Assembly (NCBI GenBank): GCA_001303025.1
Contig: LJNK01000022.1
Span: 1-64,000 of the forward strand
Reading direction: 5' to 3'
DNA from: Deltaproteobacteria bacterium SG8_13
GTDB taxonomy: Bacteria; Desulfobacterota; Desulfobacteria; Desulfobacterales; SG8-13
Length of the DNA stretch: 64,000 bases
The notes below the pieces were generated by a model. It worked only from the letters and a program-made list of their open reading frames with translations, was not told the origin of the DNA and searched no databases. This document shows, piece by piece, positions 8,798 to 16,683 of the stretch. Positions within the stretch are counted from its first letter, which is position 1; each line of letters begins with the position of its first letter. The position numbers and the translations under genes are program-made.

Positions 8798-10588
8798 TTA
8801 ATGGGGCTGCGGCGACCCTTCCGCCGGTTGGTCGCTGAACTGCATCTGGTTGAGCTTACAGTACTCGCCCTGCAACGCCATCAGCTCGGCGTGGGTGCCT
8901 TGTTCTGCAATCCGTCCATTGACGACAACGATGATGCGGTTTGCGTGGGCAATGGTCGAAAGGCGATGGGCAATCACGAAGGTGGTCCGCCCCTGCATGA
9001 GATTCTCCAACGCTTTCTGCACCAGTTTCTCGGATTCCGTGTCCAGAGAGGAGGTCGCCTCGTCGAGGATCAGAATGGGCGCGTCTTTCAACAGTGCCCG
9101 TGCGATGCAAATCCGTTGTTTTTCGCCTCCCGACAGACGGGTTCCCAGCTCTCCGATATTGGTGTCGAATTGGCGGGGGAAGCCCTGGATGAAATCGTAG
9201 GCATAGGCCGCCCTGGCCGCGGAGACGATCTCTTCATCGGTCGCATTCTGCCGGCCGTAGGCGATGTTGTTTTTAACCGTATCGTTGAACAGAATCGGCT
9301 CCTGGGTTACGATTGCAATCTGTTTTCGCAGCGATGCGATGGAAGCTTTACGAATGTCCAATCCGTCGACGCAAATCGCCCCTTTGCTGACATCGTAAAA
9401 CCGGGGAATCAAATTCACCAGAGAGGTTTTGCCTCCACCGCTGGTGCCTGCAATGGCGAGGACTTCACCCGAGTTCACCTCCAGGCGGATGTCTCTTAAC
9501 ACCATTTCATCCTGATATTTGAAATACACCCCGTCGAAGGTCACCCGATGCGGACCGGGCTGGATTTCCACCGGGTTGGGGTCGTCGGTAATCTCCGAGG
9601 ATCTTTCCACTATGTCGAAAATTCTGTCGGTGGCCGCCAATCCCCTCTGGATGGCGTTGTTGAAATTGCTGATGTCCTTAATCGGCTTATAGAGAAGAAT
9701 CAGTGCGGTGAGAAAAGAAACGAACGTGCCGGCCGTAAACGCTCCGGAGAGTACCTGGTGACCGCCGTACCACACGATGACCGCCGCGGCAACGCCGCCG
9801 AGAAAGAGATTGATGGGGCTGGTGATCACCCGGGCGCGGGTTTCCTTCATCTCCATTTTGAACAGTCTACGGGATTTTTCAAAGAACCGATTTTTTTCAA
9901 ATCCCTCCATGCCAAAAGCCTTGACGATCTTATTGCCGGCAAATGTCTCGTGCAAATGGGCACTGATATCCGCCATCTCTTCCTGGCAACCGGTGCTGGT
10001 GCGTCGCACCTTGCGTCCGAATATGACGATCGGGAAAAAGGCGGCCGGCAGCACCAGCAGGGCGAACAGCGCCAGGTACCAGATCTGGGTAATCAGCACC
10101 GCAATAAGTCCTATAATGGTAAACAGATCGCGCAGGGACCCGGTGATGGTCGAAGAGACCATGTCGCGGACAAAGTTGACGTCATTGATGATTCGTGACA
10201 TCAGCGCACCGGTGGTCTCCTTTTGAAAAAACGACAGGGGCAGGTCCTGGATTTTTTCATACAGTCGATTTCTCAGGCGGCGAATGATGTCCTGCCCAAC
10301 ATAGGTCATCAGGTAATCGCCCCAGTATATGGACAAGGCCCGCAGAAAGTAGACTGCCACAATCAGCAACGGAACGATGTTGAGCATGCGGGTGTCGCTG
10401 CTGACCAGGATGTGGTCCACCACCGGTTTCATCAGATAGGCCGTTAGGGAAACGCCGCCCGCCTCCACGAGCATGCAGATCATTGCGAGCACTAGACGCA
10501 AACGGTTTTTTCCGACCAGTGCCAGGATCTCCCGATGACGGCTCTGCAGCTGGATTTCTTTTTGTTGTCCTGGTTCCGAGTTTTTCAT
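8798..10588 (-). CDS. msbA: Lipid A export ATP-binding/permease protein MsbA
   Basis: A 596-residue half-transporter that flips lipid A-core across the inner membrane. The N-terminal six-helix domain (about residues 25-325) starts with RLVLAMICMLVEAGGVSLTAYL and contains LSFFQKETTGALMSRI, typical of the MsbA/LptA-like exporters. The nucleotide-binding domain has Walker A GTSGGGKTS (about residue 381), Q-loop VTQEPILFNDT, signature LSGGEKQR (about residue 484), Walker B ILILDEATSSLD and H-loop VIAHRLST. Position between lpxB and lptF supports the MsbA assignment over other ABC exporters. Confidence 0.93.
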   Translation of the reverse strand: MKNSEPGQQKEIQLQSRHREILALVGKNRLRLVLAMICMLVEAGGVSLTAYLMKPVVDHILVSSDTRMLNIVPLLIVAVYFLRALSIYWGDYLMTYVGQDIIRRLRNRLYEKIQDLPLSFFQKETTGALMSRIINDVNFVRDMVSSTITGSLRDLFTIIGLIAVLITQIWYLALFALLVLPAAFFPIVIFGRKVRRTSTGCQEEMADISAHLHETFAGNKIVKAFGMEGFEKNRFFEKSRRLFKMEMKETRARVITSPINLFLGGVAAAVIVWYGGHQVLSGAFTAGTFVSFLTALILLYKPIKDISNFNNAIQRGLAATDRIFDIVERSSEITDDPNPVEIQPGPHRVTFDGVYFKYQDEMVLRDIRLEVNSGEVLAIAGTSGGGKTSLVNLIPRFYDVSKGAICVDGLDIRKASIASLRKQIAIVTQEPILFNDTVKNNIAYGRQNATDEEIVSAARAAYAYDFIQGFPRQFDTNIGELGTRLSGGEKQRICIARALLKDAPILILDEATSSLDTESEKLVQKALENLMQGRTTFVIAHRLSTIAHANRIIVVVNGRIAEQGTHAELMALQGEYCKLNQMQFSDQPAEGSPQPH

Positions 10589-10611
10589 ATGGTTTCAACC
10601 GAATAAAGTAA

Positions 10612-11766
10612 TTACGGTTCGCTGGCGTCAATCATCTGCAGGGCAATCTGCGCAGCTCGATCTGAAGCCCCGGGGCCTCCCAATGCCTCACGCACTTCCA
10701 GCAGATCCCGCTGAATGTCCATCCGGTGAGCATCATCACTGAGCAGCAGCCAGACGGTTTTCGATATGTTTTTGGCAGAAGCGCGCCATTGCACCAGCTC
10801 CGGCACGACCTGCCGACCGGCAATGAGATTGACCAGGCCGATGAATTCGACACGGGCCAGCGCTTTGCCCAACAAGAAGGTAAGCGGAGAAACCTTGTAG
10901 ACAATCACCGTCGGAATTCCGCAGAGCGCGGCCTCCAGGGTGACTGTGCCGGAAGCTGCGACAACGAGCATGCTTCTTCGAAAAATGCTGTCGACTCCGC
11001 CTTCGACAAGCTCCACTTTCGCATTGTCGGCATGCAGGTCAACCAGCTGCCGAATCGTGTCAGGATCTGTCGAGGGAGCCACCGAAACCAGAAACTGGAG
11101 ACGATCGTCTCGGCGGGAAAGATCAACAGCCGCTTTCAGCATCACCGGCAGCAGCCGGCTGATCTCCTTGTCCCGTGAGCCTGGCAGCAAACCGATCGTC
11201 CTGGCTTCAACGGCTCCGGCGCTAGATTCGCGCCCAAACAGGGGGTCTTCCAGGTCCAGCAGCGGATGGCCGACAAAGGTCACCGGCACCTGATGCTGTC
11301 GGAAAAATTCCGCTTCAAACGGCAATATCACCGCCAGGTGATCCACGCGTTTCTTGATTTTTTCCACCCGCCCCGGCCGCCAGGCCCAGACCTGCGGGCA
11401 GATATAGTAGAGCACCGGAATTCCGATCTTCTTGGCGCTGGCGGCCACGTGCAGGTTGAAGTCGGGAAAATCGATCAGTATCAGCAGGTCCGGTCGCAGG
11501 CCGTTGATGGTGTTTTTCGCCCGGCGAATACCATCGAGCAGAAAGGAGGCCTTGGCCAACACCTCCGTAATCCCAACGACAGCCAGTCGGGCCGCATCCG
11601 CCACGATTCTGACCCCGGCCGCCTGCATGGCCGGTCCGCCGATGCCGCAGAAAAACAGATGGCTGTCTCTTTTACGCATGGCACGCACGAGCTTGGCACC
11701 GTGACGATCTCCGGAAGCTTCCCCGGCAATGATCATGACGCACTTGCGTCTATGAGATGTCATCAT
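10612..11766 (-). CDS. lpxB: Lipid-A-disaccharide synthase (LpxB)
   Basis: LpxB (GT19) joins UDP-2,3-diacylglucosamine and lipid X to form the lipid A disaccharide. The 384-residue protein opens with VMIIAGEASGDRHGAKLVRAM, containing the family GEASGD motif, and has IDFPDFNLHVAASAKK, YYICPQVWAWRPGRVEKI and LLPGSRDKEISRLLPV, all LpxB signatures. Its 5' end overlaps the Gfo/Idh oxidoreductase stop by 17 bases, implying translational coupling. The Met at residue 10 is an alternative start. MsbA follows 23 bases later. Confidence 0.95.
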   Translation of the reverse strand: MMTSHRRKCVMIIAGEASGDRHGAKLVRAMRKRDSHLFFCGIGGPAMQAAGVRIVADAARLAVVGITEVLAKASFLLDGIRRAKNTINGLRPDLLILIDFPDFNLHVAASAKKIGIPVLYYICPQVWAWRPGRVEKIKKRVDHLAVILPFEAEFFRQHQVPVTFVGHPLLDLEDPLFGRESSAGAVEARTIGLLPGSRDKEISRLLPVMLKAAVDLSRRDDRLQFLVSVAPSTDPDTIRQLVDLHADNAKVELVEGGVDSIFRRSMLVVAASGTVTLEAALCGIPTVIVYKVSPLTFLLGKALARVEFIGLVNLIAGRQVVPELVQWRASAKNISKTVWLLLSDDAHRMDIQRDLLEVREALGGPGASDRAAQIALQMIDASEP

Positions 11767-12757
11767 CCGATCCAGGGGTCAGGAAACGTTTGTTGGTGGT
11801 GTTGATCTGGTCCATAACGTGCAGAGCAATTTGCAGCGCGTTGCGTCCCACACGGCCATCGACTTCCGGTGTCTTGCGTTCGCCCACAGCCTGAATAAAG
11901 GCTTTCAGCTCGTCCTCCAGGGCATCGCCCTTGTCAAATTGCAGCTGCCGGATCTCCATACCGGGAATCAGGCTGTCGCGCACTTCTTCGTTTCGACGAA
12001 CCAGCGTGATACTGTGGTTGGCGAAATCAACGGAGATATAGGCATCACGTTGAAAGAGTCTGATCTTTCTCTCATTTTTCATTGAAACCCGACTGGCGGT
12101 CACGTTGGCCACGCAGCCGCTGTCAAATTCCAACCGGGCATTGGCGATGTCCACCTGCTCGGTGATCACCGGAATCCCGGCTGCACGGATGTCGCTGATC
12201 CCGGCACCGACAAAATTTGAAATCAGATCGATGTCATGAATCATCAGGTCGAGGACCACACTGACATCCAGCGCCCGATCCTTGTAAACACTGAGACGGT
12301 GAGACTCAATGAACATCGGCCGGTTTACGATGCCGCGCAGGGCAACAACGGCCGGATTGAATCGCTCCAGATGGCCAACCTGGATGATGAGCCCTTTGGA
12401 TTCGGCAAATGCCACCAGCTCGTCTGCCTGCTCAAGGGTGGTGGTCATCGGCTTTTCGATCAGCACGTCCACATTGTGATCGAGAAAATCCCGGCTGATA
12501 TCGAAATGCAGCGACGTGGGCACGACGATGCTGACCGCATCAACGGTCTGCAGCAACGCCCGGTGGTCGGCAAACGCCCGGGTGCGGTGCCGGTTGGCCA
12601 CCTCTTCGGCTGCCGGCCGATCGATGTCGGCAACGCCGACCAGTTCGACGTTTTCCATACGCGCGTATTTGTCGGCATGATATTTACCCAGGTAGCCGGT
12701 GCCGACGACCCCTACGCGGATCTTTTTCTTCGGCTGTTTCGACTCCATCCACCTCAC
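11750..12757 (-). CDS. Gfo/Idh/MocA-family oxidoreductase in the lipid A operon
   Basis: A 335-residue NAD(P)-dependent sugar oxidoreductase. RVGVVGTGYLGKYHADKYA (about residue 14) is the Rossmann dinucleotide motif, and EKPMTTTLEQADELV (about residue 100) carries the family EKP with catalytic Lys. LDLMIHDIDLISNFVG (about residue 170) supplies the HD pair used at the active site. It lies between lpxI and lpxB and overlaps lpxB. By analogy with GnnA, which oxidises the 3-OH of UDP-GlcNAc so that GnnB can install an amine, it may modify the lipid A sugar, but no gnnB-like transaminase is in the window. The substrate is therefore inferred from context only. Confidence 0.8.
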   Translation of the reverse strand: MRWMESKQPKKKIRVGVVGTGYLGKYHADKYARMENVELVGVADIDRPAAEEVANRHRTRAFADHRALLQTVDAVSIVVPTSLHFDISRDFLDHNVDVLIEKPMTTTLEQADELVAFAESKGLIIQVGHLERFNPAVVALRGIVNRPMFIESHRLSVYKDRALDVSVVLDLMIHDIDLISNFVGAGISDIRAAGIPVITEQVDIANARLEFDSGCVANVTASRVSMKNERKIRLFQRDAYISVDFANHSITLVRRNEEVRDSLIPGMEIRQLQFDKGDALEDELKAFIQAVGERKTPEVDGRVGRNALQIALHVMDQINTTNKRFLTPGSDDDIS

Positions 12758-12814
12758 CTCGCTTCGTGGACCCAGATATGGAATTTACACGCATTGAGCG
12801 GCATTGCAGCTTTG

Positions 12815-13627
12815 TCAATCTCCGCGCGCCACGATGGCGATGTCATAGCGATTTGCCAGATCGACCATCTCCTCTTGATCGAATACAATCGCCTTTGCGG
12901 ATTCCACCGCCAGGGTGCGGACACCGGCTTCGTGCATCGTCTGAATGGTCCCGGTGCCGATCGCCGGTATATCAAAACGGGTATCCTGGTTCGGCTTGCA
13001 GACTTTCACTACGACGGCATTGCCGTTTCCCAGCGGGCCGCCCCTTCGGATGGTGGCATCGGTACCGTCGATGGCCTCCACGGCCAGCACCGACCCACCG
13101 GCCACCACCACGCACTGGCCGATGTCGAGTCGCCCGATCTCCTTGGCCAGTCGCCATCCCAGGTTGATGTCGGCCTGCTCGGATCGGTTGGGTTTTCGCT
13201 TGGTCCAGCACCCTTCCGGTGCCAGCAGTTCGGGAACCAGAAAAGTGGAGGCCTTGATACTGATTCCTTCCTCCTCCAGCACCCGGGCAAACGTGCTCAA
13301 CAGGTTATCGTCATGGGTGTGGCGCATCTTGGAAAAGACCGCGATGGCTTTCATATCCGGGCGCACATCGGTGAACATCCGCGTCTTGCGGATCGCTCCC
13401 ATCATAACGGCTTCAGAGACCGCGTTTTGTTTGAAAAAGCGGATCAGGCGCTTTAGCTGCCCGAGGTAGAGCCACTGCACCTCATCGGCGAAATTCTCCA
13501 ATTCCCGGTCGGTTTCGTTGACATAGGCAACCGCATAGACGGCATAGCCTTTATTCTTGGCCGCCCTTGTGAAAATAATGGGAAATTGACCGCTACCGGC
13601 GATAAGTCCGATTCTCATAACGTGCAA
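12815..13627 (-). CDS. lpxI: UDP-2,3-diacylglucosamine diphosphatase LpxI
   Basis: LpxI hydrolyses UDP-2,3-diacylglucosamine to lipid X. It is the non-homologous replacement of LpxH found in alphaproteobacteria, deltaproteobacteria and other groups. The 270 residues show MRIGLIAGSGQFPIIFTRAAK at the N-terminus, GAIRKTRMFTDVRPD (about residue 78), DDNLLSTFARVLEEEGI (about residue 110) and DIGQCVVVAGGSVLAVEAIDGTDA (about residue 163), the conserved parts of the family. It starts about 40 bases after lpxA and is followed by the Gfo/Idh gene after some 57 bases. No LpxH is visible in the window. Confidence 0.92.
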   Translation of the reverse strand: MHVMRIGLIAGSGQFPIIFTRAAKNKGYAVYAVAYVNETDRELENFADEVQWLYLGQLKRLIRFFKQNAVSEAVMMGAIRKTRMFTDVRPDMKAIAVFSKMRHTHDDNLLSTFARVLEEEGISIKASTFLVPELLAPEGCWTKRKPNRSEQADINLGWRLAKEIGRLDIGQCVVVAGGSVLAVEAIDGTDATIRRGGPLGNGNAVVVKVCKPNQDTRFDIPAIGTGTIQTMHEAGVRTLAVESAKAIVFDQEEMVDLANRYDIAIVARGD

Positions 13628-13665
13628 CCGCGCCTGCCGTGGCGATGAAACCAGACAGTCAGCCC

Positions 13666-14439
13666 CTATCGGGTGATGCCCCGCGAGGAAGACTGGATGA
13701 ATTCGATGAAATTGACGACCTCCGGAACCTGTTCGACCTCGGCTTTCACCCTCTCTAAAGACTGCGTAAGTGTCAGCCCGATACGAAAGATAATCCGGTA
13801 GGCTTTTTTCAGTTCGGCCACTGATTTTTTACTGAAACCGTGGCGCTTCAGGCCCACCGAGTTCAAGCCGCGCAAACTGGCCCTTTCCCCGGAGGCGAGG
13901 ACGTAGGGGGGGACATCCTTCGGGACCCCGGTCATGCCGCCGATAAATGCGTATTCGCCCACGCGGGCAAACTGGTGAATGGCTGAAAGACCGCCAATGG
14001 TGGCATAGTCCCCGATTTGGATGTGCCCTGCAAGGGTTGCGTTGTTGGCCATCACGACCTTGCGCCCGATGATGCAGTCGTGGGCAATGTGGGTGTAGGC
14101 CATCAGGAAGCATTCCTCTCCGATTTCCGTTACCTTTCCGCCGAAATCGGTTCCCCGGTGGATGGTGACGAACTCTCTGACAATGCTGCCGCGGTTGATT
14201 TTTACGTAGGTGGTTTCGCCTTTAAATTTCAGCGACTGCGGCATTGCCCCGATGGCGGCATACTGAAATATCTGGCAATCCGCCTCGATGGTGACATGGG
14301 GTTCGATGACGCTGTGAGAACCGATCCGCGTGCCGGATCCGATGAAGACATTTTCCGCGACAACCGCATAGGGTCCGATCTCCACGTCCGAATCGATTTC
14401 GGCCTTGGGGTGGACGATGGCAGTGGGATGAATTTTCAT
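13666..14439 (-). CDS. lpxA: Acyl-ACP--UDP-N-acetylglucosamine O-acyltransferase (LpxA)
   Basis: LpxA catalyses the first step of lipid A synthesis, moving 3-hydroxyacyl from ACP to UDP-GlcNAc (or UDP-GlcNAc3N). The 257-residue length is standard. The N-terminal left-handed beta-helix is visible as hexapeptide repeats from IHPTAIVHPKAEI onward; MAYTHIAHDCIIG (about residue 116) holds the catalytic His region and GLNSVGLKRHGFS (about residue 199) begins the helical C-terminal domain. Its ATG overlaps the fabZ stop (ATGA, 4 bases), so the two are translationally coupled. Confidence 0.95.
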   Translation of the reverse strand: MKIHPTAIVHPKAEIDSDVEIGPYAVVAENVFIGSGTRIGSHSVIEPHVTIEADCQIFQYAAIGAMPQSLKFKGETTYVKINRGSIVREFVTIHRGTDFGGKVTEIGEECFLMAYTHIAHDCIIGRKVVMANNATLAGHIQIGDYATIGGLSAIHQFARVGEYAFIGGMTGVPKDVPPYVLASGERASLRGLNSVGLKRHGFSKKSVAELKKAYRIIFRIGLTLTQSLERVKAEVEQVPEVVNFIEFIQSSSRGITR

Positions 14440-14894
14440 GTTCGCTCTCCTATGGCGGCCAACAGTTCGGCCTGAGCAGCCAGCCGACCTTCGACAGTGG
14501 CCGTGGCGGCTATCTTCAGGGCTTTTTCCCGGGCGTGAATGATGCTGACGTCGAACACGAGTTGATCGCCGGGAACGACCGGTTTGCGGAACCGCACCTT
14601 ATCCATGCCCATGAAGTAAAAGATGTAATCGTCTTTTTTCGGTTTTTTGGTAAGCAAGTAAAGCAGGCCGCCGGTCTGCGCCATCGCCTCGACGATCAGC
14701 ACCCCGGGCATAATCGGCACCTCGGGAAAATGGCCCTGAAAAAAAGGCTCATTTATGGTGACATTTTTCAGCGTCTTGATTCTTTCGCCCGCTACGAATT
14801 CCAATATGCGGTCCACTAGAAGAAATGGATAACGGTGAGGCATGAGCTCCAAAATTCGCTGAATGTCGATGGTTTCGGTTTTCTCCATTTTCAT
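14436..14894 (-). CDS. fabZ: 3-hydroxyacyl-ACP dehydratase FabZ
   Basis: FabZ dehydrates 3-hydroxyacyl-ACP in fatty-acid synthesis and competes with LpxA/LpxD for the same substrate, which explains its frequent place in lpx operons. The 152-residue hotdog protein has LMPHRYPFLLVDRI (catalytic His, about residue 22), GHFPEVPIMPGVLIVEAMAQTGG (catalytic Glu, about residue 68) and MGMDKVRFRKPVVPGDQL. It lies between lpxD (65 bases upstream) and lpxA (4-base overlap). Confidence 0.96.
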   Translation of the reverse strand: MKMEKTETIDIQRILELMPHRYPFLLVDRILEFVAGERIKTLKNVTINEPFFQGHFPEVPIMPGVLIVEAMAQTGGLLYLLTKKPKKDDYIFYFMGMDKVRFRKPVVPGDQLVFDVSIIHAREKALKIAATATVEGRLAAQAELLAAIGERT

Positions 14895-14959
14895 TGTTTG
14901 CCTATCCTGTCCTCATGGTTGATGGGTGCATCGGTGTTTTGGAAGGACCAACCCCTGAT

Positions 14960-15988
14960 TTACCTATCGGTTCCCAAAAGCTGTTGCAACTGTTTTTCCA
15001 GCTGACGAACCTTTTTGTTGATGTCCGGCAGCTCCGGAAACACCCGGTAAACCCGCAGCCAGGTTCGGTGCGGCATGTGCGGAGCACCGGATACCACATC
15101 GCCTGCCGCTATCGGTTTGCCGACACCGGACAGGGGGCCGATAATCGCGCCTTCGCCGACGGTGATGTGGTCGGATACGGCCGCACCGCCTGCGATGATT
15201 GCATGCTTGCCGATGGTGGTGCTGCCGCCGATCAACACTCCCGCGACGAGCACCGAGTCTTCGCCCACGGTCACATTGTGCCCGATGTGCACCAGATTGT
15301 CGATCTTCACTCCCCGCTGGATCCAGGTTTTTCCAAGGGTCGCCCGGTCTACGGTCGAATTGGCCCCGATTTCCACGTCGTCGTCAACCTGAACGAATCC
15401 GACCTGAGGAATTTTGAAGTACGCCCCCCCGTCCGGGGCAAACCCGAAACCGTCGCTGCCGATCACCGCTCCGGCATGCAGGATAACCCGGTTGCCGATG
15501 CGACAGTTCTCGCCAATCGTCACATTGGGATAGATCTGCACATCATCGCCGATGACCACCCCATCGCCGATGACCACCCCGGGATGGCAGGCCAGCCGAT
15601 CGCCGACAGCCACATTATCGCCGATGCATGCCAGCGGGGCAATCGCTGCATCGCGCCCACACTGAAACCGGCGCCCGATGACCGCCTGCGGACTGATTCC
15701 CTCGAATGCTGCCGACGCAGGGTGGAAGAGCGCAAGCACCCTGGCAAATCCCACCTTGGGATTTTTCACCAGCACCAGATTCCCTGCAACGCTGGTCACA
15801 TCTGCCGGCACGATGACCGCACCGGCCCTGCTTTCATGAATTCTTTTTATGTACTTCGGTGCTTCGGCAAAGGTGATTTGATCACTGCCGGCAATTTCAA
15901 ACGGGGCGATGCCCCTGATGACCTTCTCCCCGTCTCCCCTGAGCTGCCCCCCGATCCGTTCGGCAATCTGCTTCAGCAGTATTTCCAT
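14960..15988 (-). CDS. lpxD: UDP-3-O-acylglucosamine N-acyltransferase (LpxD)
   Basis: LpxD adds the N-linked 3-hydroxyacyl chain in the third step of lipid A synthesis. The 342-residue protein has an N-terminal uridine-binding domain (IRGIAPFEIAGSDQITFAEAPKYIK), then many left-handed hexapeptide repeats (IGDGVVIGDDVQIYPNVTIG and following). DGFGFAPDGGAYFKIPQVG and NLVHIGHNVTVGEDS (catalytic His, near residue 235) are diagnostic. The C-terminal coiled helix ends PELPDINKKVRQLEKQLQQLL. It starts about 45 bases after skp. Confidence 0.95.
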   Translation of the reverse strand: MEILLKQIAERIGGQLRGDGEKVIRGIAPFEIAGSDQITFAEAPKYIKRIHESRAGAVIVPADVTSVAGNLVLVKNPKVGFARVLALFHPASAAFEGISPQAVIGRRFQCGRDAAIAPLACIGDNVAVGDRLACHPGVVIGDGVVIGDDVQIYPNVTIGENCRIGNRVILHAGAVIGSDGFGFAPDGGAYFKIPQVGFVQVDDDVEIGANSTVDRATLGKTWIQRGVKIDNLVHIGHNVTVGEDSVLVAGVLIGGSTTIGKHAIIAGGAAVSDHITVGEGAIIGPLSGVGKPIAAGDVVSGAPHMPHRTWLRVYRVFPELPDINKKVRQLEKQLQQLLGTDR

Positions 15989-16032
15989 CAGGTATTCCCT
16001 CCGCCATCCTCCGTCCGGCGGACCGGCTAATA

Positions 16033-16590
16033 TTATTTGTTTTTGGAAGCCTCTGTCTGGCCTTTGGCGAACTGGGCATTGTAACTCTGGATCAGCTTGT
16101 CGGTGACGTCGATGGAGCTCGGGTAGTAAACGGCATTTTCTTTGGTCAGGATCAGCAGGTAACCGTCCTCTTTTCCGATTTTCTGGGCCAGCTTCACAAT
16201 GTCCGCCTGGATGCGGCTCAGCAGCTCCTGCTGCATCTGGCTCATCTCCCTGCTGTATTTCTTTTGCAGGTCCTCAATCTCCACTTTTCGGATCTTCAGC
16301 TCCCGACTCTTGTCATCCCGCTTCTCCTGGCTCATAACCATGGCCTCGCGCTTTAACTGCTCCTCCAGGGTTTTGAACTCCTCGGCTTTCTTCTTTAAAT
16401 CCTCGGTTCTCTGGGTCCCTTCTGCTTTTATACGTGCCTGCGCAGCCTTGCCGGCGCTGGAGATGTCCAGTATCCTCTGGGCGTCGAGAATGCCGATCTT
16501 GGCCACATCGGCGGCAAAAACGCCGCCTGTCGATAACATCAAGGCGATGCACAAGGCCACCACCGAAACCGTCGCATTGCGAGTATTCAT
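16033..16590 (-). CDS. skp: OmpH/Skp-family periplasmic chaperone
   Basis: Skp holds unfolded outer-membrane proteins in the periplasm until BamA accepts them. This 185-residue protein has a clear signal peptide (SVVALCIALMLSTGGVFAAD, cleavage near residue 26), then VAKIGILDAQRIL, then a long Lys/Glu/Gln-rich coiled coil (about residues 55-130) that forms the chaperone tentacles, and a closing segment ENAVYYPSSIDVTDKLIQSYN. The gene follows bamA by about 93 bases and precedes lpxD, the classic bamA-skp-lpxD-fabZ-lpxA order. Confidence 0.92.
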   Translation of the reverse strand: MNTRNATVSVVALCIALMLSTGGVFAADVAKIGILDAQRILDISSAGKAAQARIKAEGTQRTEDLKKKAEEFKTLEEQLKREAMVMSQEKRDDKSRELKIRKVEIEDLQKKYSREMSQMQQELLSRIQADIVKLAQKIGKEDGYLLILTKENAVYYPSSIDVTDKLIQSYNAQFAKGQTEASKNK

Positions 16591-16683
16591 TTTTCTACCC
16601 CCTTATAGTTGTAACAGAATCATTGCCGCCACCGGCAGGCCGGCAGCACTGGTTACGATCTGTGTTATGTGCGTTCATTGATT

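Noticed and set aside
7872-8801. Plus-strand ORF of 309 residues opposite lptF
   Set aside because: Antisense shadow of an intact LptF gene; composition rich in Gln/His as expected for reverse reading.
14894-16030. Plus-strand ORF of 378 residues opposite lpxD
   Set aside because: It is the antisense shadow of the hexapeptide repeats of LpxD (repetitive DH-rich sequence); no ribosome site or domain.
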